NCBI GenBank assembly: GCA_002840835.1
Contig: PHCQ01000035.1
Location: 1-48,814 of the forward strand
Origin: Betaproteobacteria bacterium HGW-Betaproteobacteria-16
Lineage (GTDB): Bacteria; Pseudomonadota; Gammaproteobacteria; Burkholderiales; Burkholderiaceae_C
Direction of reading: 5' to 3'
DNA: 48,814 nucleotides
The position numbers and the translations under genes are program-made. Below, piece after piece: positions 29,900 to 38,978 of the stretch (position 1 is its first letter; each line of letters begins with the position of its first letter). A model generated the notes under the pieces. That model was not told the origin of the DNA. It saw only the letters and a list, made by a program, of their open reading frames with translations, and searched no databases.

Positions 29900-31096
29900 A
29901 TGGAAACCTATTTGCTGGATTGGGCCAATCTGCTGCTGCGCTGGCTGCATGTCATCGTGGCCATCGCCTGGATCGGCTCTTCGTTCTATTTTGTTTTTCT
30001 GGACAGCAGCCTCACGCCGCCCCAGGACGAACAGCTCAGGAAAGACGGCGTCAGTGGCGAACTCTGGGCGGTGCACGGCGGAGGCTTCTACCACCCGGTG
30101 AAGTTCGCCGGCGCGCCACCCAGGCTGCCTGAGCACCTGCACTGGTTCTACTGGGAAAGCTATTCGACCTGGCTCTCGGGCTTTGCGCTGTTTTTCATCT
30201 CCTACCTCTGGAGCCCCAGCGTCTACCTGATTGACCCGAGCGTTCACGCCTGGAGCCCTGCCGCGGCGATCACCAGTGCGCTGGCCTTCCTGGTCGTGTT
30301 CTGGCTGCTCTACGACGCCATCTGTCGCACGCTGGGCGAAAAGAAGAACGGTGATGCCTTGGTCGGCGCGCTGGTGCTGGTCCTGGTGTGTGTGGCGGCA
30401 TACGCAGCCACGCACCTGTTTGCCGGCCGCGCTGCGTTCCTGCTGGTGGGTGCCATGATTGCAACCGCCATGAGCGCCAACGTGTTTTTCTGGATCATCC
30501 CCGGGCAGCGCACCGTGGTGGCAGACATCAAGGCCGGCCGCCCTGTGGACCCGATCCATGGCAAGCGCGGCAAGCAACGCAGCGTGCACAACACCTACTT
30601 CACGCTCCCGGTGCTGTTTGCCATGTTGAGCAACCACTACAGCTTCACCTACACGCACGAATTCAACTGGCTCATCCTCATCGGCATGATGTTCGCGGGC
30701 GCGGCCATCCGGCAGTTCTTTGTCATGCGGCATGGCCACAAACTTGGACGCAACCGCCATCCGTGGCCCTACGCCGCTGTGGGCGTTACGGCGCTTCTGG
30801 TGCTCATCGTTTGGCTGCGTCCTGCGCCCGTGCAGGCTGTGGCCGTGCCCGATACCGTGGGCTATGCCGAGCTCAAACCCGTGATCGAACAACGCTGTGC
30901 GATGTGCCACGGCGAGGCTCTGCAGTCCAAGAACGTGCGGCTCGACTCGCCGGGGGCGCTCAAGCAGCATGCCCAGACGGTGTATCAGCAGGTGGTGGTC
31001 ATGAAACTCATGCCCATGAACAATGCGACCGGCCTGACCGAAGCCGAGAGGGCACTGTTTGCACGGTGGTTCGAAGGGGGCTCCAGGGTGGACTGA
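29900..31096 (+). CDS. puuD: membrane urate oxidase PuuD with C-terminal cytochrome c domain
   Basis: PuuD oxidises urate to 5-hydroxyisourate at the inner membrane and passes electrons through its fused cytochrome c instead of making hydrogen peroxide. The 398-residue protein has about eight membrane spans, starting LLRWLHVIVAIAWIGSSFYFVFL. Conserved histidines, ELWAVHGGGFYH and SYSTWLSGFALF are typical of the family. The C-terminal domain carries one heme motif, CAMCH (333-337), with a candidate axial methionine in MKLMPM. A GAGG ribosome site precedes the ATG. UraH and UraD (27 kb and 24 kb) take the next steps. Control by the TGTATACA site is likely. Confidence 0.94.
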   Translation: METYLLDWANLLLRWLHVIVAIAWIGSSFYFVFLDSSLTPPQDEQLRKDGVSGELWAVHGGGFYHPVKFAGAPPRLPEHLHWFYWESYSTWLSGFALFFISYLWSPSVYLIDPSVHAWSPAAAITSALAFLVVFWLLYDAICRTLGEKKNGDALVGALVLVLVCVAAYAATHLFAGRAAFLLVGAMIATAMSANVFFWIIPGQRTVVADIKAGRPVDPIHGKRGKQRSVHNTYFTLPVLFAMLSNHYSFTYTHEFNWLILIGMMFAGAAIRQFFVMRHGHKLGRNRHPWPYAAVGVTALLVLIVWLRPAPVQAVAVPDTVGYAELKPVIEQRCAMCHGEALQSKNVRLDSPGALKQHAQTVYQQVVVMKLMPMNNATGLTEAERALFARWFEGGSRVD

Positions 31097-31168
31097 CCTC
31101 AAGGGTGCGGCGTAGAGGAGAACTGCGGTAACCTCGTGGCGACGTTTCAACACACACTCCGCACCACC

Positions 31169-32275
31169 ATGAAAACCCAAGCCGCCGTCGCCTGGAAAGC
31201 AGGCCAGCCCCTCACCATCGAAACCGTGGACCTTGAAGGGCCAAAATTTGGCGAAGTGCTGGTCGAGATCAAGGCCACCGGCATCTGCCATACCGATTAC
31301 TACACCCTCAGCGGCGCCGACCCCGAAGGCATCTTTCCGGCCATCCTCGGCCACGAAGGTGCCGGTATCGTGGTGGATGTGGGTCCTGGCGTGACCTCGC
31401 TCAAAAAGGGCGACCACGTGATCCCGCTCTACACGCCCGAGTGCCGACAGTGCAAGTTCTGCCTGAGCCGCAAGACCAACCTGTGCCAGCTCATCCGCGG
31501 CACACAAGGCAAGGGCCTGATGCCCGACGCCACCAGCCGCTTCAGCATGGATGGCAAGCCCCTCTTCCATTACATGGGCACGAGCACCTTCAGCAACTAC
31601 ACGGTGGCGGCGGAGATCTCGCTCGCCAAGATCCGGGAAGACGCTCCGTTTGACAAGGTCTGCTACATCGGCTGTGGCGTCACCACCGGCATTGGCGCCG
31701 TGATCTTCACGGCCAAGGTGGAGGCGGGTGCCAATGTGGTGGTGTTTGGTCTGGGAGGCATCGGCCTGAACGTGATCCAGGGCGCGAAGATGGTGGGCGC
31801 CGACAAGATCATCGGCGTGGACCTCAACCCCGAGCGCGAAGCCATGGCCCGCAAGTTTGGCATGACGCACTTCATCAACCCCAAGGACCATGCCAACGTG
31901 GTCGACGCGATCGTGCAACTGACTGACGGCGGCGCCGACTACAGCTTCGAGTGCATCGGCAACACCAAGGTCATGCGCGATGCGCTGGAGTGCACCCACA
32001 AGGGCTGGGGCCGCAGCATCATCATCGGCGTGGCCGAAGCCGGCGCCGAGATCAGCACCCGCCCGTTCCAGCTCGTCACCGGCCGCAAGTGGGAAGGTTC
32101 TGCCTTTGGCGGTGCGCGCGGCCGAACCGACGTCCCGAAGATCGTGGACTGGTACATGGAGGGCAAGATCAACATCGACGACCTGATCACCCACAAGCTC
32201 AAGCTGGCAGACATCAACAAGGGATTTGACCTGATGAAGAGTGGCGAATCCATTCGTTCTGTGGTCGAGTTCTGA
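31169..32275 (+). CDS. frmA: S-(hydroxymethyl)glutathione dehydrogenase (class III alcohol dehydrogenase)
   Basis: This enzyme oxidises the spontaneous adduct of formaldehyde and glutathione to S-formylglutathione with NAD. The 368-residue protein starts [10 protein letters not shown] and has catalytic zinc ligands C40 ([10 protein letters not shown]) and H62/E63 (GHEGAG). The structural-zinc cysteines are in [16 protein letters not shown] and the cofactor fold is [15 protein letters not shown]. The start at 31169 is the family start; the GTG 11 codons earlier is unlikely. It is followed after one base by fghA, forming the classic two-step detoxification pair. Formaldehyde could come from oxidative demethylation by the Rieske or 2-oxoglutarate oxygenases in this window; that link is speculative. 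Confidence 0.96.
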   Translation: MKTQAAVAWKAGQPLTIETVDLEGPKFGEVLVEIKATGICHTDYYTLSGADPEGIFPAILGHEGAGIVVDVGPGVTSLKKGDHVIPLYTPECRQCKFCLSRKTNLCQLIRGTQGKGLMPDATSRFSMDGKPLFHYMGTSTFSNYTVAAEISLAKIREDAPFDKVCYIGCGVTTGIGAVIFTAKVEAGANVVVFGLGGIGLNVIQGAKMVGADKIIGVDLNPEREAMARKFGMTHFINPKDHANVVDAIVQLTDGGADYSFECIGNTKVMRDALECTHKGWGRSIIIGVAEAGAEISTRPFQLVTGRKWEGSAFGGARGRTDVPKIVDWYMEGKINIDDLITHKLKLADINKGFDLMKSGESIRSVVEF

Positions 32276-32276
32276 G

Positions 32277-33143
32277 ATGGCCATTGATCGTCTTGAGCTG
32301 ATGAGTGAGCACGGCTGCTTTGGTGGCGTGCAACGGTTCTACAAGCACGCATCTGCAGAGATCGGCCTGCCCATGCGGTTTGCGCTGTACCTGCCACCTC
32401 AGGCCTTGGCAGGCAAGGCGGTGCCGCTGCTCACGTTTCTTGCTGGCCTGACCTGCACCGAAGAGACGTTCACCATGAAAGCGGGTGCTCAGCGCGTGGC
32501 GGCGGAACTGGGGCTGGCGCTGCTGATGCCCGACACCAGCCCTCGCAACACTGGCGTGGACGGCGAAGACCATCATTGGGATTTCGGGGCAGGTGCCGGC
32601 TTTTACCTGGACGCCACGCAGGCGCCCTGGTCGGGCCACTGGTGCATGGAAAGTTACCTGCTCAAGGAATTGCTGCCGCAGGTGGTGAACGAGTTCGGTC
32701 TGAACGCTGAGCGCATGGGTCTGTTCGGCCATTCCATGGGCGGTCACGGTGCGCTCACGCTGGCACTGCGCCATCCCGGTCTTTTTGCCAGCGTGTCTGC
32801 GTTCGCCCCCATTTGTGCGCCCACCCGGTGCCCCTGGGGTCACAAAGCCTTCACGGGCTACCTGGGTCAGGACGAAAGCACCTGGGGTGCCCACGACGCC
32901 AGCGTGCTCATGGCACAGCAGACCGCTGCGCCCTACCCAGGCGGCATCCTGATCGATCAGGGACTGGCCGACAAATTCCTGGCCGAGCAGCTTTACCCGG
33001 AGGCTTTTGAAGCCGCATGTACAAAGGCCGGACAGCCGCTCACGTTGCGCCGTCATGAAGGCTACGACCACGGCTACTATTTCATCAGCAGCTTTGTCGA
33101 CGACCACCTGCGACACCACGCCGCAGCCCTGGGCCTTGCCTGA
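32277..33143 (+). CDS. fghA: S-formylglutathione hydrolase
   Basis: This is a 288-residue serine esterase (esterase D family) that hydrolyses S-formylglutathione to formate and glutathione. It shows LTCTEETFTMKAG, then the nucleophile elbow GHSMGG with S153, and the catalytic histidine region YDHGYYF. The start codon lies one base after the frmA stop, so the two are translationally linked. Its frame begins MAIDRLELMSEHGCFGG, the normal family start. The pathway is general formaldehyde detoxification. Confidence 0.96.
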   Translation: MAIDRLELMSEHGCFGGVQRFYKHASAEIGLPMRFALYLPPQALAGKAVPLLTFLAGLTCTEETFTMKAGAQRVAAELGLALLMPDTSPRNTGVDGEDHHWDFGAGAGFYLDATQAPWSGHWCMESYLLKELLPQVVNEFGLNAERMGLFGHSMGGHGALTLALRHPGLFASVSAFAPICAPTRCPWGHKAFTGYLGQDESTWGAHDASVLMAQQTAAPYPGGILIDQGLADKFLAEQLYPEAFEAACTKAGQPLTLRRHEGYDHGYYFISSFVDDHLRHHAAALGLA

Positions 33144-33164
33144 GCCAGCGGCTCCACAAACACC

Positions 33165-33824
33165 ATGCGTCCACGCCAATTCGACCTCATTGCCTTCGAC
33201 TGGGATGGCACCCTGTTCGACTCCACCGCCCTGATCACCCGCTGCATACAGTCGGCGGTGGCCGACGTGGGCGGTACCGTGCCCTCGAACCGGGATGCCA
33301 GCTATGTCATTGGCATGGGGCTGATGCAGGCGCTTGCACACGCGGCTCCCGATGTGCCCCCGGAAAAGTACCCCTTGCTGGGTGAGCGCTACCGGTTCCA
33401 CTACATCAAGTGTCAGCGCGACATCACCCTGTTTGAAGGGGTATTGCCCTTGCTGGCCCGGCTCAAGGAACGGCACCATCTGCTCACCGTGGCCACCGGG
33501 AAAAGCAGGGTGGGGCTGAACGAAGCCTTGCGCAGCGTGGAGCTGGTCGGGGTTTTCGACGGGTCGCGCACCGCCGACGAGACCGCCGGAAAACCCAGTC
33601 CCCTCATGCTCAACGAACTGATGAGCGAATTTGGCGTCGCGCCTGAGCGCACACTCATGATCGGCGACACCACACACGATCTCCAGATGGCGCTCAATGC
33701 GGGCTGTGCCAGCGTGGGTGTGAGCTACGGCGCACACGAACCCGACGCGTTCCATGTGCTTGAGCCACGCCATGTCGCGCATTCGGTGCAGGAACTGAGC
33801 GACTGGCTCGCCACACACGCTTGA
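33165..33824 (+). CDS. HAD-family hydrolase (phosphoglycolate phosphatase-like)
   Basis: This 219-residue HAD subfamily IA phosphatase has motif I DWDGT (nucleophile D12 and D14), motif II in TVATGKS, the motif III lysine in GKPSPLML and motif IV GDTTHDL. A helical cap lies between motifs I and II. The closest named relatives are Gph-like phosphatases, but HAD specificity cannot be read from sequence. In Burkholderiales a similar gene commonly stands next to a small Rieske gene and an S49 protease gene, as it does here, so it is likely housekeeping. It is 21 bases after fghA. Confidence 0.88.
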   Translation: MRPRQFDLIAFDWDGTLFDSTALITRCIQSAVADVGGTVPSNRDASYVIGMGLMQALAHAAPDVPPEKYPLLGERYRFHYIKCQRDITLFEGVLPLLARLKERHHLLTVATGKSRVGLNEALRSVELVGVFDGSRTADETAGKPSPLMLNELMSEFGVAPERTLMIGDTTHDLQMALNAGCASVGVSYGAHEPDAFHVLEPRHVAHSVQELSDWLATHA

Positions 33825-33831
33825 GGGTCTG

Positions 33832-34218
33832 ATGTCCGTACCTGCTGCAGGCGATGCCGCTCTTCATGCCCTGTGCAACAGCCGGGACCTGACGGACGGC
33901 GGCATGGCGGTGCCGTTTGATGTGAATTACGCCGGTCAGACCTGCCGCGCATTTGCCATCCGTTACCGTGGACACCCCCACGCCTACCTCAATCGCTGTG
34001 CCCATGTCGCTATGGAGATGGATTGGCAGCCTGACCGCTTCTTTGACGACACCGGTCGCTGGCTGCTCTGCGCCACCCACGGCGCCGTCTACGAACCCGA
34101 TACCGGTGCCTGCAAAGGGGGGCCTTGCCGTGGAGGTCTCGTCAAGATCGAATTGACGGAGTTCGATGGGGTCGTGCACTGGCGGTCACAATACCCGCTT
34201 TGCCCCGTCGAATTCTGA
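33832..34218 (+). CDS. small Rieske [2Fe-2S] protein
   Basis: This 128-residue stand-alone Rieske domain has cluster ligands C-x-H in NRCAHVAMEM and C-x-x-H in LCATHGAVYEP. There is no catalytic domain, so it is an electron carrier or a redox sensor. It follows the HAD gene by 7 bases and precedes the S49 protease gene by 10, in a conserved gene order. It is not obviously the partner of the large Rieske oxygenase 19 kb away. Confidence 0.88.
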   Translation: MSVPAAGDAALHALCNSRDLTDGGMAVPFDVNYAGQTCRAFAIRYRGHPHAYLNRCAHVAMEMDWQPDRFFDDTGRWLLCATHGAVYEPDTGACKGGPCRGGLVKIELTEFDGVVHWRSQYPLCPVEF

Positions 34219-34228
34219 AGAATCTGCC

Positions 34229-35200
34229 ATGAACCATGACCACACGGGCCTCGCCCAGGGCCCCGGAGCTGATCGCCAATGGGAGCGCGACACCATTGAA
34301 AGACTCGTGTTTGCAACCTTGAACGAGCAACGCAGTGCGCGCCGCTGGAAGCTGTTCTTCAGGCTGCTGTGGTTGAGCCTGCTGGTGGCCCTCATCTGGT
34401 GGGTCTACACCTCCGATTCAGTGGGATCAACCGCCAGCCAACCACACACCGCCATGGTCGAGATCAAGGGAGAAATCGCTTCGGGTGCAGAAGCCAATGC
34501 CCAGTCGGTGATCACCTCGCTGCGCTCCGCGTTTGAGGACTCGGGTGCCCAGGCCGTGGTGCTACTCATCAATTCACCTGGCGGCAGCCCGGTGCAGGCG
34601 GGCATCATCAACGACGAAATCACCCGGCTCAGGCAGATCCACGACAAGCCCGTGTATGCGGTGGTGGAGGAAACCTGCGCCTCTGCGGCCTACTACATTG
34701 CCGCTGCGGCCGACAACATCTATGTCGACAAAGCCAGCCTGATCGGCAGCATCGGTGTGCTCATGGATGGTTTTGGTTTCACGGGCCTGATGGAGAAGAT
34801 CGGTGTTGAACGACGCCTGATGACGGCCGGCGACAACAAGGCCATGTTGGACCCCTTCAGCCCGCAAGACGAAGAACAACGTGCCTACATCCAGTCCATG
34901 CTGGTCCAGATCCATAACCAGTTCATCGAGGTGGTCAAGAAAGGGCGCGGCGACCGCCTCAAGCCCGACGACGACACCTTCAGCGGCCTGGTCTGGAGCG
35001 GTCAGCAGTCCATCGAGCTGGGCTTGGCCGACGGTCTGGGCAGCCTGGACTACGTGGCCCGCGAAATTGTCAAGGCCGAGAACATCGTGGACTACACCCA
35101 GCGCGAGAACGTCGGGTTGCGGCTCGCCAAACGCTTTGGTGCCAGCATCGGAGAGGGTATCTACCTCGCCGCGCGCTCGGCCGGCGTTCAGCTGAAGTAG
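34229..35200 (+). CDS. S49 family signal-peptide peptidase (SppA/SohB-like)
   Basis: This 323-residue membrane-anchored serine protease cleaves remnant signal peptides or membrane proteins. One N-terminal span (about residues 35-60, LFFRLLWLSLLVALIWWVY) anchors it, with the catalytic domain outside. The oxyanion-type glycines are in INSPGGSPVQAG, the nucleophile serine in ETCASAAYYIA and the general-base lysine in VDKASLIGSIGV. The length fits a single-domain SppA. The start at 34229 avoids the overlap with the Rieske gene created by the longer frame. It ends 18 bases before the convergent galE stop, and I saw no terminator there. Confidence 0.92.
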   Translation: MNHDHTGLAQGPGADRQWERDTIERLVFATLNEQRSARRWKLFFRLLWLSLLVALIWWVYTSDSVGSTASQPHTAMVEIKGEIASGAEANAQSVITSLRSAFEDSGAQAVVLLINSPGGSPVQAGIINDEITRLRQIHDKPVYAVVEETCASAAYYIAAAADNIYVDKASLIGSIGVLMDGFGFTGLMEKIGVERRLMTAGDNKAMLDPFSPQDEEQRAYIQSMLVQIHNQFIEVVKKGRGDRLKPDDDTFSGLVWSGQQSIELGLADGLGSLDYVAREIVKAENIVDYTQRENVGLRLAKRFGASIGEGIYLAARSAGVQLK

Positions 35201-35218
35201 GCACCTCCTGCCTGCCAA

Positions 35219-36265
35219 TCAAGCCGCTTCGTCCGATCTGTAGCCGGTCGGGTTGGCGCTCTGCCAGCGCCAGGCGTCGATGCACATGTCCTCCAGGCTG
35301 TGCTGCGCCTGCCAGCCCAGGAGTTCTTTCGCAAGCGCCGGGTTGGCAAAGCACTCGGCCACATCACCCGCACGTCTGGGCACGATCTGGTAGGGCACCG
35401 CTCGACCGGAGGCTTTCTCGAACGCCCTCACCACTTCCAGAACGCTGCTGCCCGTACCGGTTCCCAGGTTCACCGTGAAGCTGCGCCCGCTGTCCAGCAG
35501 CCGCTGCAAGGCGGCCACGTGGCCCGCCGCCAGGTCCTGGACATGGATGTAGTCGCGCACACCCGTGCCGTCTCTGGTGGGATAGTCGCCACCGTAGACG
35601 TTGAGGTAGGGTCGCTGACCCACGGCCACCTGGGCCACGTATGGCATCAGATTATTCGGTGTGCCGTTGGGGTCTTCGCCAATCAGACCGCTGGGGTGCG
35701 CGCCTACCGGGTTGAAATAGCGCAGCACGCCGATGCGCCATTTGGGCGCCGACCGCTGCATCGCAACCAGCATGTCCTCGATCACCAGCTTGGTGTGGCC
35801 ATAGGTGTTGGTGTGGCTGCGCGGAAAATCCTCGGTGATGGGCACTGACGCAGGGTCACCGTACACCGTGGCGCTGCTGGAGAAAACGAGGGCGGGCGCA
35901 CCCATCTCGTCTCCGTCTGCCGCCACCCGCGTCATCGCCTGCAACAGGCTGATCGCACCGCCGATGTTGTTGTGGAAGTACTTCAGCGGGTTCGCGACGC
36001 TTTCACCCACGGCCTTGTCGCCGGCGAAATGCACCACCCCCTTGGGCCGATGGCGCCTGAGCACCTGTTCCAGCCATGCGGTGTCGAGCACGTCGCCCCG
36101 CTCCAGTGTCACCGGTCTGCCCAGGATGCGGGCCAGCCTGTCCAGCACCACCGGGTTGCTGTTGGAAAAATTGTCCAGCACCACGGGCTCGAATCCGGCG
36201 TCGAGCAGCGCAATGCAGGTGTGGCTGCCGATGTACCCGGCTCCCCCGGTAAGAAGAATTTTCAT
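35219..36265 (-). CDS. galE: UDP-glucose 4-epimerase
   Basis: This 348-residue short-chain dehydrogenase-type epimerase interconverts UDP-glucose and UDP-galactose. It has the N-terminal NAD motif GGAGYIGSH (about 7-15), VVHFAGDKAVGES, the catalytic YxxxK in NTYGHTKLVIED and a sugar-nucleotide-binding C-terminal part (NLGTGTGSSVLEVV). The start at 36265 (MKILLTGGAGYIG) is the family start. Downstream of manC on the same strand, it contributes to surface polysaccharide precursor supply together with manC and galU. Confidence 0.95.
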   Translation of the reverse strand: MKILLTGGAGYIGSHTCIALLDAGFEPVVLDNFSNSNPVVLDRLARILGRPVTLERGDVLDTAWLEQVLRRHRPKGVVHFAGDKAVGESVANPLKYFHNNIGGAISLLQAMTRVAADGDEMGAPALVFSSSATVYGDPASVPITEDFPRSHTNTYGHTKLVIEDMLVAMQRSAPKWRIGVLRYFNPVGAHPSGLIGEDPNGTPNNLMPYVAQVAVGQRPYLNVYGGDYPTRDGTGVRDYIHVQDLAAGHVAALQRLLDSGRSFTVNLGTGTGSSVLEVVRAFEKASGRAVPYQIVPRRAGDVAECFANPALAKELLGWQAQHSLEDMCIDAWRWQSANPTGYRSDEAA

Positions 36266-36340
36266 GGTGATTCCATAGTGCGGCGCATGGCGCATGGCGC
36301 ATTGCCAAGGCACGCATGCGCTGGGCGACTTGGGGCAGGA

Positions 36341-37789
36341 TTACTTCGCGGCTTCGGTTGAGTTTCGACCGTAGTTGTCTTCCAGTCGAACGATGTCGTC
36401 TTCACCGAGGTAACTGCCTGACTGCACCTCGATCATTTCCAACTCCATCTTGCCCGGATTGTGCAGGCGGTGCACCTCCCCAATGGGGATGTAGGTGGAC
36501 TGGTTTTCCGACAACAGGAAGCTTTCCTGGCCGCGGGTGACCTCGGCCGTTCCCTTGACCACGATCCAGTGTTCGGCGCGGTGGTGGTGTTTCTGCAAGC
36601 TCAAGGACGCGCCAGGCTTGACACCGATGCGTTTGACCTGGAAGCGGTCGCCCGCATCCACGCTGTCGTACCAGCCCCATGGCCTCGCCACGCGTCGATG
36701 CAGCAAGGCCTCAGGCCGATTTCGCTGGGTCAGGTAGGCGACCACATCCTTGACCTGCTCAGCGTGGTCTTTCTGCGCCACCAGAACCGCGTCAGGTGTT
36801 TCAATGATCAACAGATCGGACGTGCCCAGCGCCACCACGGTCCGCCCGGTGGAGTGGATGTAGGTGTTGTGCGCCTGCACGGCATGCCCAGGACCCGCAA
36901 TCCGGTTGCCCGCCTCATCTGCGGTGCTGAGTTCGGCCACGGCATTCCAGCTTCCCACGTCGCTCCACTGACCATGGAAGGGCACCACCGCCACGTTGTC
37001 GTGCGGTTCCATTACCGCGTAGTCGATGCTCTGCGATCGACAGGCGGGAAAGACGGCTCCGTCGGGCCGAACAAAGCGCACCGGACCACCTGCCTCCCCG
37101 ACCTGCTCGGACACCGGTGCCGCCATGGCTTCTTCACACACCTTGAGGATGTCCGGGGCGTGTTGTGCCAGCGCCGCCAGCAGCGTGCTGCCACGCGCCA
37201 GGAAGATGCCCGCGTTCCACAACACGTTGCCTTGCAGCAAGAGCTTCTGCGCGTCGGCTGGCGCCGGCTTTTCAATGAACCGCTCGACCGAACGGCTGCC
37301 GTCTTCGCGCTGATCACCCTGCTGTATGTAGCCATAGGCGCTGCTGGGGAAGCTGGGCGTGACACCAAACGTGACGATGGCCCCTGCCTCGGCCGCTGGG
37401 ACCCCGCGTTTCACGGTGGCTTCAAAGGCCCCGATGTCGGGAATATGGTGATCTGCCGGGCAGAACAGCAGCAGGTCATCCTGGTCTGCGTTCGTGCTTG
37501 AGAGCAGGGCAGCCAGGGCCATGGCCGCAGCGGTGTTACGCGCGGCGGGTTCCAGCAGCACTTGGCCTGGTGTTTTTTCCGTGCGCAGGGCGTCCTGCAC
37601 CAGAAACCGGTGTTCCTCCGACGCCACACAGATCACCGGCTGCTGGCACCAGCGCAGTCTTTCCAGTGTGAGCTGAAGTAAATTCCGTTGCCCGATGAGA
37701 GGCACGAATTGCTTGGGGAAACTCTGGCGACTGAGGGGCCACAGCCGTGTTCCAGATCCGCCGCAGAGAATGACGGGGGTGATTTTCAT
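36341..37789 (-). CDS. manC: mannose-1-phosphate guanylyltransferase / mannose-6-phosphate isomerase
   Basis: This 482-residue bifunctional enzyme makes GDP-mannose for capsular or exopolysaccharide. The N-terminal nucleotidyltransferase domain shows [21 protein letters not shown] (about 8-28) and FIEKP. The C-terminal cupin domain is the type II isomerase ([42 protein letters not shown]). ATG at 37789 is used; an ATG four codons upstream (37801) is also possible. It is divergent from galU across 128 bases. Confidence 0.94.
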   Translation of the reverse strand: MKITPVILCGGSGTRLWPLSRQSFPKQFVPLIGQRNLLQLTLERLRWCQQPVICVASEEHRFLVQDALRTEKTPGQVLLEPAARNTAAAMALAALLSSTNADQDDLLLFCPADHHIPDIGAFEATVKRGVPAAEAGAIVTFGVTPSFPSSAYGYIQQGDQREDGSRSVERFIEKPAPADAQKLLLQGNVLWNAGIFLARGSTLLAALAQHAPDILKVCEEAMAAPVSEQVGEAGGPVRFVRPDGAVFPACRSQSIDYAVMEPHDNVAVVPFHGQWSDVGSWNAVAELSTADEAGNRIAGPGHAVQAHNTYIHSTGRTVVALGTSDLLIIETPDAVLVAQKDHAEQVKDVVAYLTQRNRPEALLHRRVARPWGWYDSVDAGDRFQVKRIGVKPGASLSLQKHHHRAEHWIVVKGTAEVTRGQESFLLSENQSTYIPIGEVHRLHNPGKMELEMIEVQSGSYLGEDDIVRLEDNYGRNSTEAAK

Positions 37790-37917
37790 GGGCAAGCTCA
37801 TGTTGGGTCTGGAGGGGTTTGGTGGGTCGCTCTGGACCGGGTGCATGCGTTTTCTGGCGGCGCAGCACTTGTATTATGGATGTCTGTCAAACCAATGCAT
37901 TAGGGATTCAAAGCGCC

Positions 37918-38802
37918 ATGACGATCAGAAAAGCCGTATTCCCCGTGGGTGGCCTGGGGACCCGCTTCCTCCCGGCCACCAAGGCCATTCCCAAAGAGAT
38001 GTTGCCCGTCGTTGACAAGCCGCTCATTCAATACGCGGTGGAAGAGGCGTATGCAGCCGGCATCCGGGAGATGATTTTTGTGACGGGACGCCACAAGCGC
38101 GCCATCGAGGATCACTTCGACACGGCATTTGAGCTTGAGACCGAGCTCGAGGCCGGCAACAAGCATGCGCTGCTTGCGCTGGTGCATGCCATCAAGCCCG
38201 ATGACATGGACTGCGTCTATGTGCGACAACCGCGTGCTCTGGGCCTTGGTCACGCCGTGTTGTGCGCCGAGCGCCTGGTTGGCGATGAACCTTTTGCCGT
38301 GCTGCTGGCGGACGACCTCATGATCGGCGATCAGCAAGGATCTGGCGGTCCTACCGTCCTGCAGCAGATGGTGGCCGCTTTCGAACAGAGTCCGGGCACA
38401 GTCCTGGCTGTTCAGGATGTCCCCAGGGCCGACACGCGCCGCTACGGCGTGGTGGACGTGCATGGCGTCGACCAGGCGCTGGCCGAAGTGTTCGCCATGG
38501 TCGAGAAGCCCGCACCCGAAGTGGCGCCTTCGACACTGGCGGTGGCGGGGCGGTACATCCTGACGCCTGCGGTGTTTGAAAGCGTGCGGCGCCAGCCGCG
38601 TGGCGCCGGCGGCGAAATCCAGCTCACCGACGGGATCGCTGCCTTGATCGGCAAGGAAAAAGTGCAGGCTTTCCGCTACCAGGGCACCCGCTACGACTGC
38701 GGCAGCAAGGAAGGCTTTCTGCAGGCGACCATCGATCTGGCGCTGGCCAACGAGGAGCTCAGCGAATCAGTGAAAGCTCACATCCGGCGCGTGATGAACT
38801 GA
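37918..38802 (+). CDS. galU: UTP-glucose-1-phosphate uridylyltransferase
   Basis: This 294-residue nucleotidyltransferase makes UDP-glucose. It shows the signature [43 protein letters not shown] and [17 protein letters not shown]. The start at 37918 is the family start; the open frame continues upstream without support. It is divergent from manC, and repeat copy E begins two bases after its stop. It feeds UDP-glucose to GalE and to glycan synthesis. Confidence 0.96.
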   Translation: MTIRKAVFPVGGLGTRFLPATKAIPKEMLPVVDKPLIQYAVEEAYAAGIREMIFVTGRHKRAIEDHFDTAFELETELEAGNKHALLALVHAIKPDDMDCVYVRQPRALGLGHAVLCAERLVGDEPFAVLLADDLMIGDQQGSGGPTVLQQMVAAFEQSPGTVLAVQDVPRADTRRYGVVDVHGVDQALAEVFAMVEKPAPEVAPSTLAVAGRYILTPAVFESVRRQPRGAGGEIQLTDGIAALIGKEKVQAFRYQGTRYDCGSKEGFLQATIDLALANEELSESVKAHIRRVMN

Positions 38803-38804
38803 AA

Positions 38805-38889
38805 CACCCCCGCGCCGCGCCTTTGGCACGTCACCCCTTCAAGGGGGCGATACCAGCGGCCCGGCGAAGCCGGTTTCACGGTATCTCTG
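38805..38889 (+). repeat. 3'-end structured repeat, copy E (after galU)
   Basis: This is the most divergent copy of the family, on the plus strand directly after galU. It has a C-rich start, a weak CCCCTTCAAGGGGG hairpin and a stem with GATACC/GGTATC outside and CCGGC/GCCGG inside around a GAA loop. It ends in TCTGGA. The middle stem (AGCGG/TCACG) is partly mismatched. The outer stem differs from other copies on both sides. The rest of the gap to 38978 holds nothing I can name. Confidence 0.65.
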
Positions 38890-38978
38890 GAATGGGGCAC
38901 TTCGTTCCGGAAAGGCCTGCATCCACACCAGCAGCGCTTTGTGCGGTTTTTCATGGCCTGCGAGCCTGAGCAAGCGCG

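Noticed and set aside
29777..33818. Long minus-strand open frames opposite puuD, frmA, fghA and the HAD gene
   Set aside because: These are antisense shadows of well-supported plus-strand genes; their translations show no family motifs.
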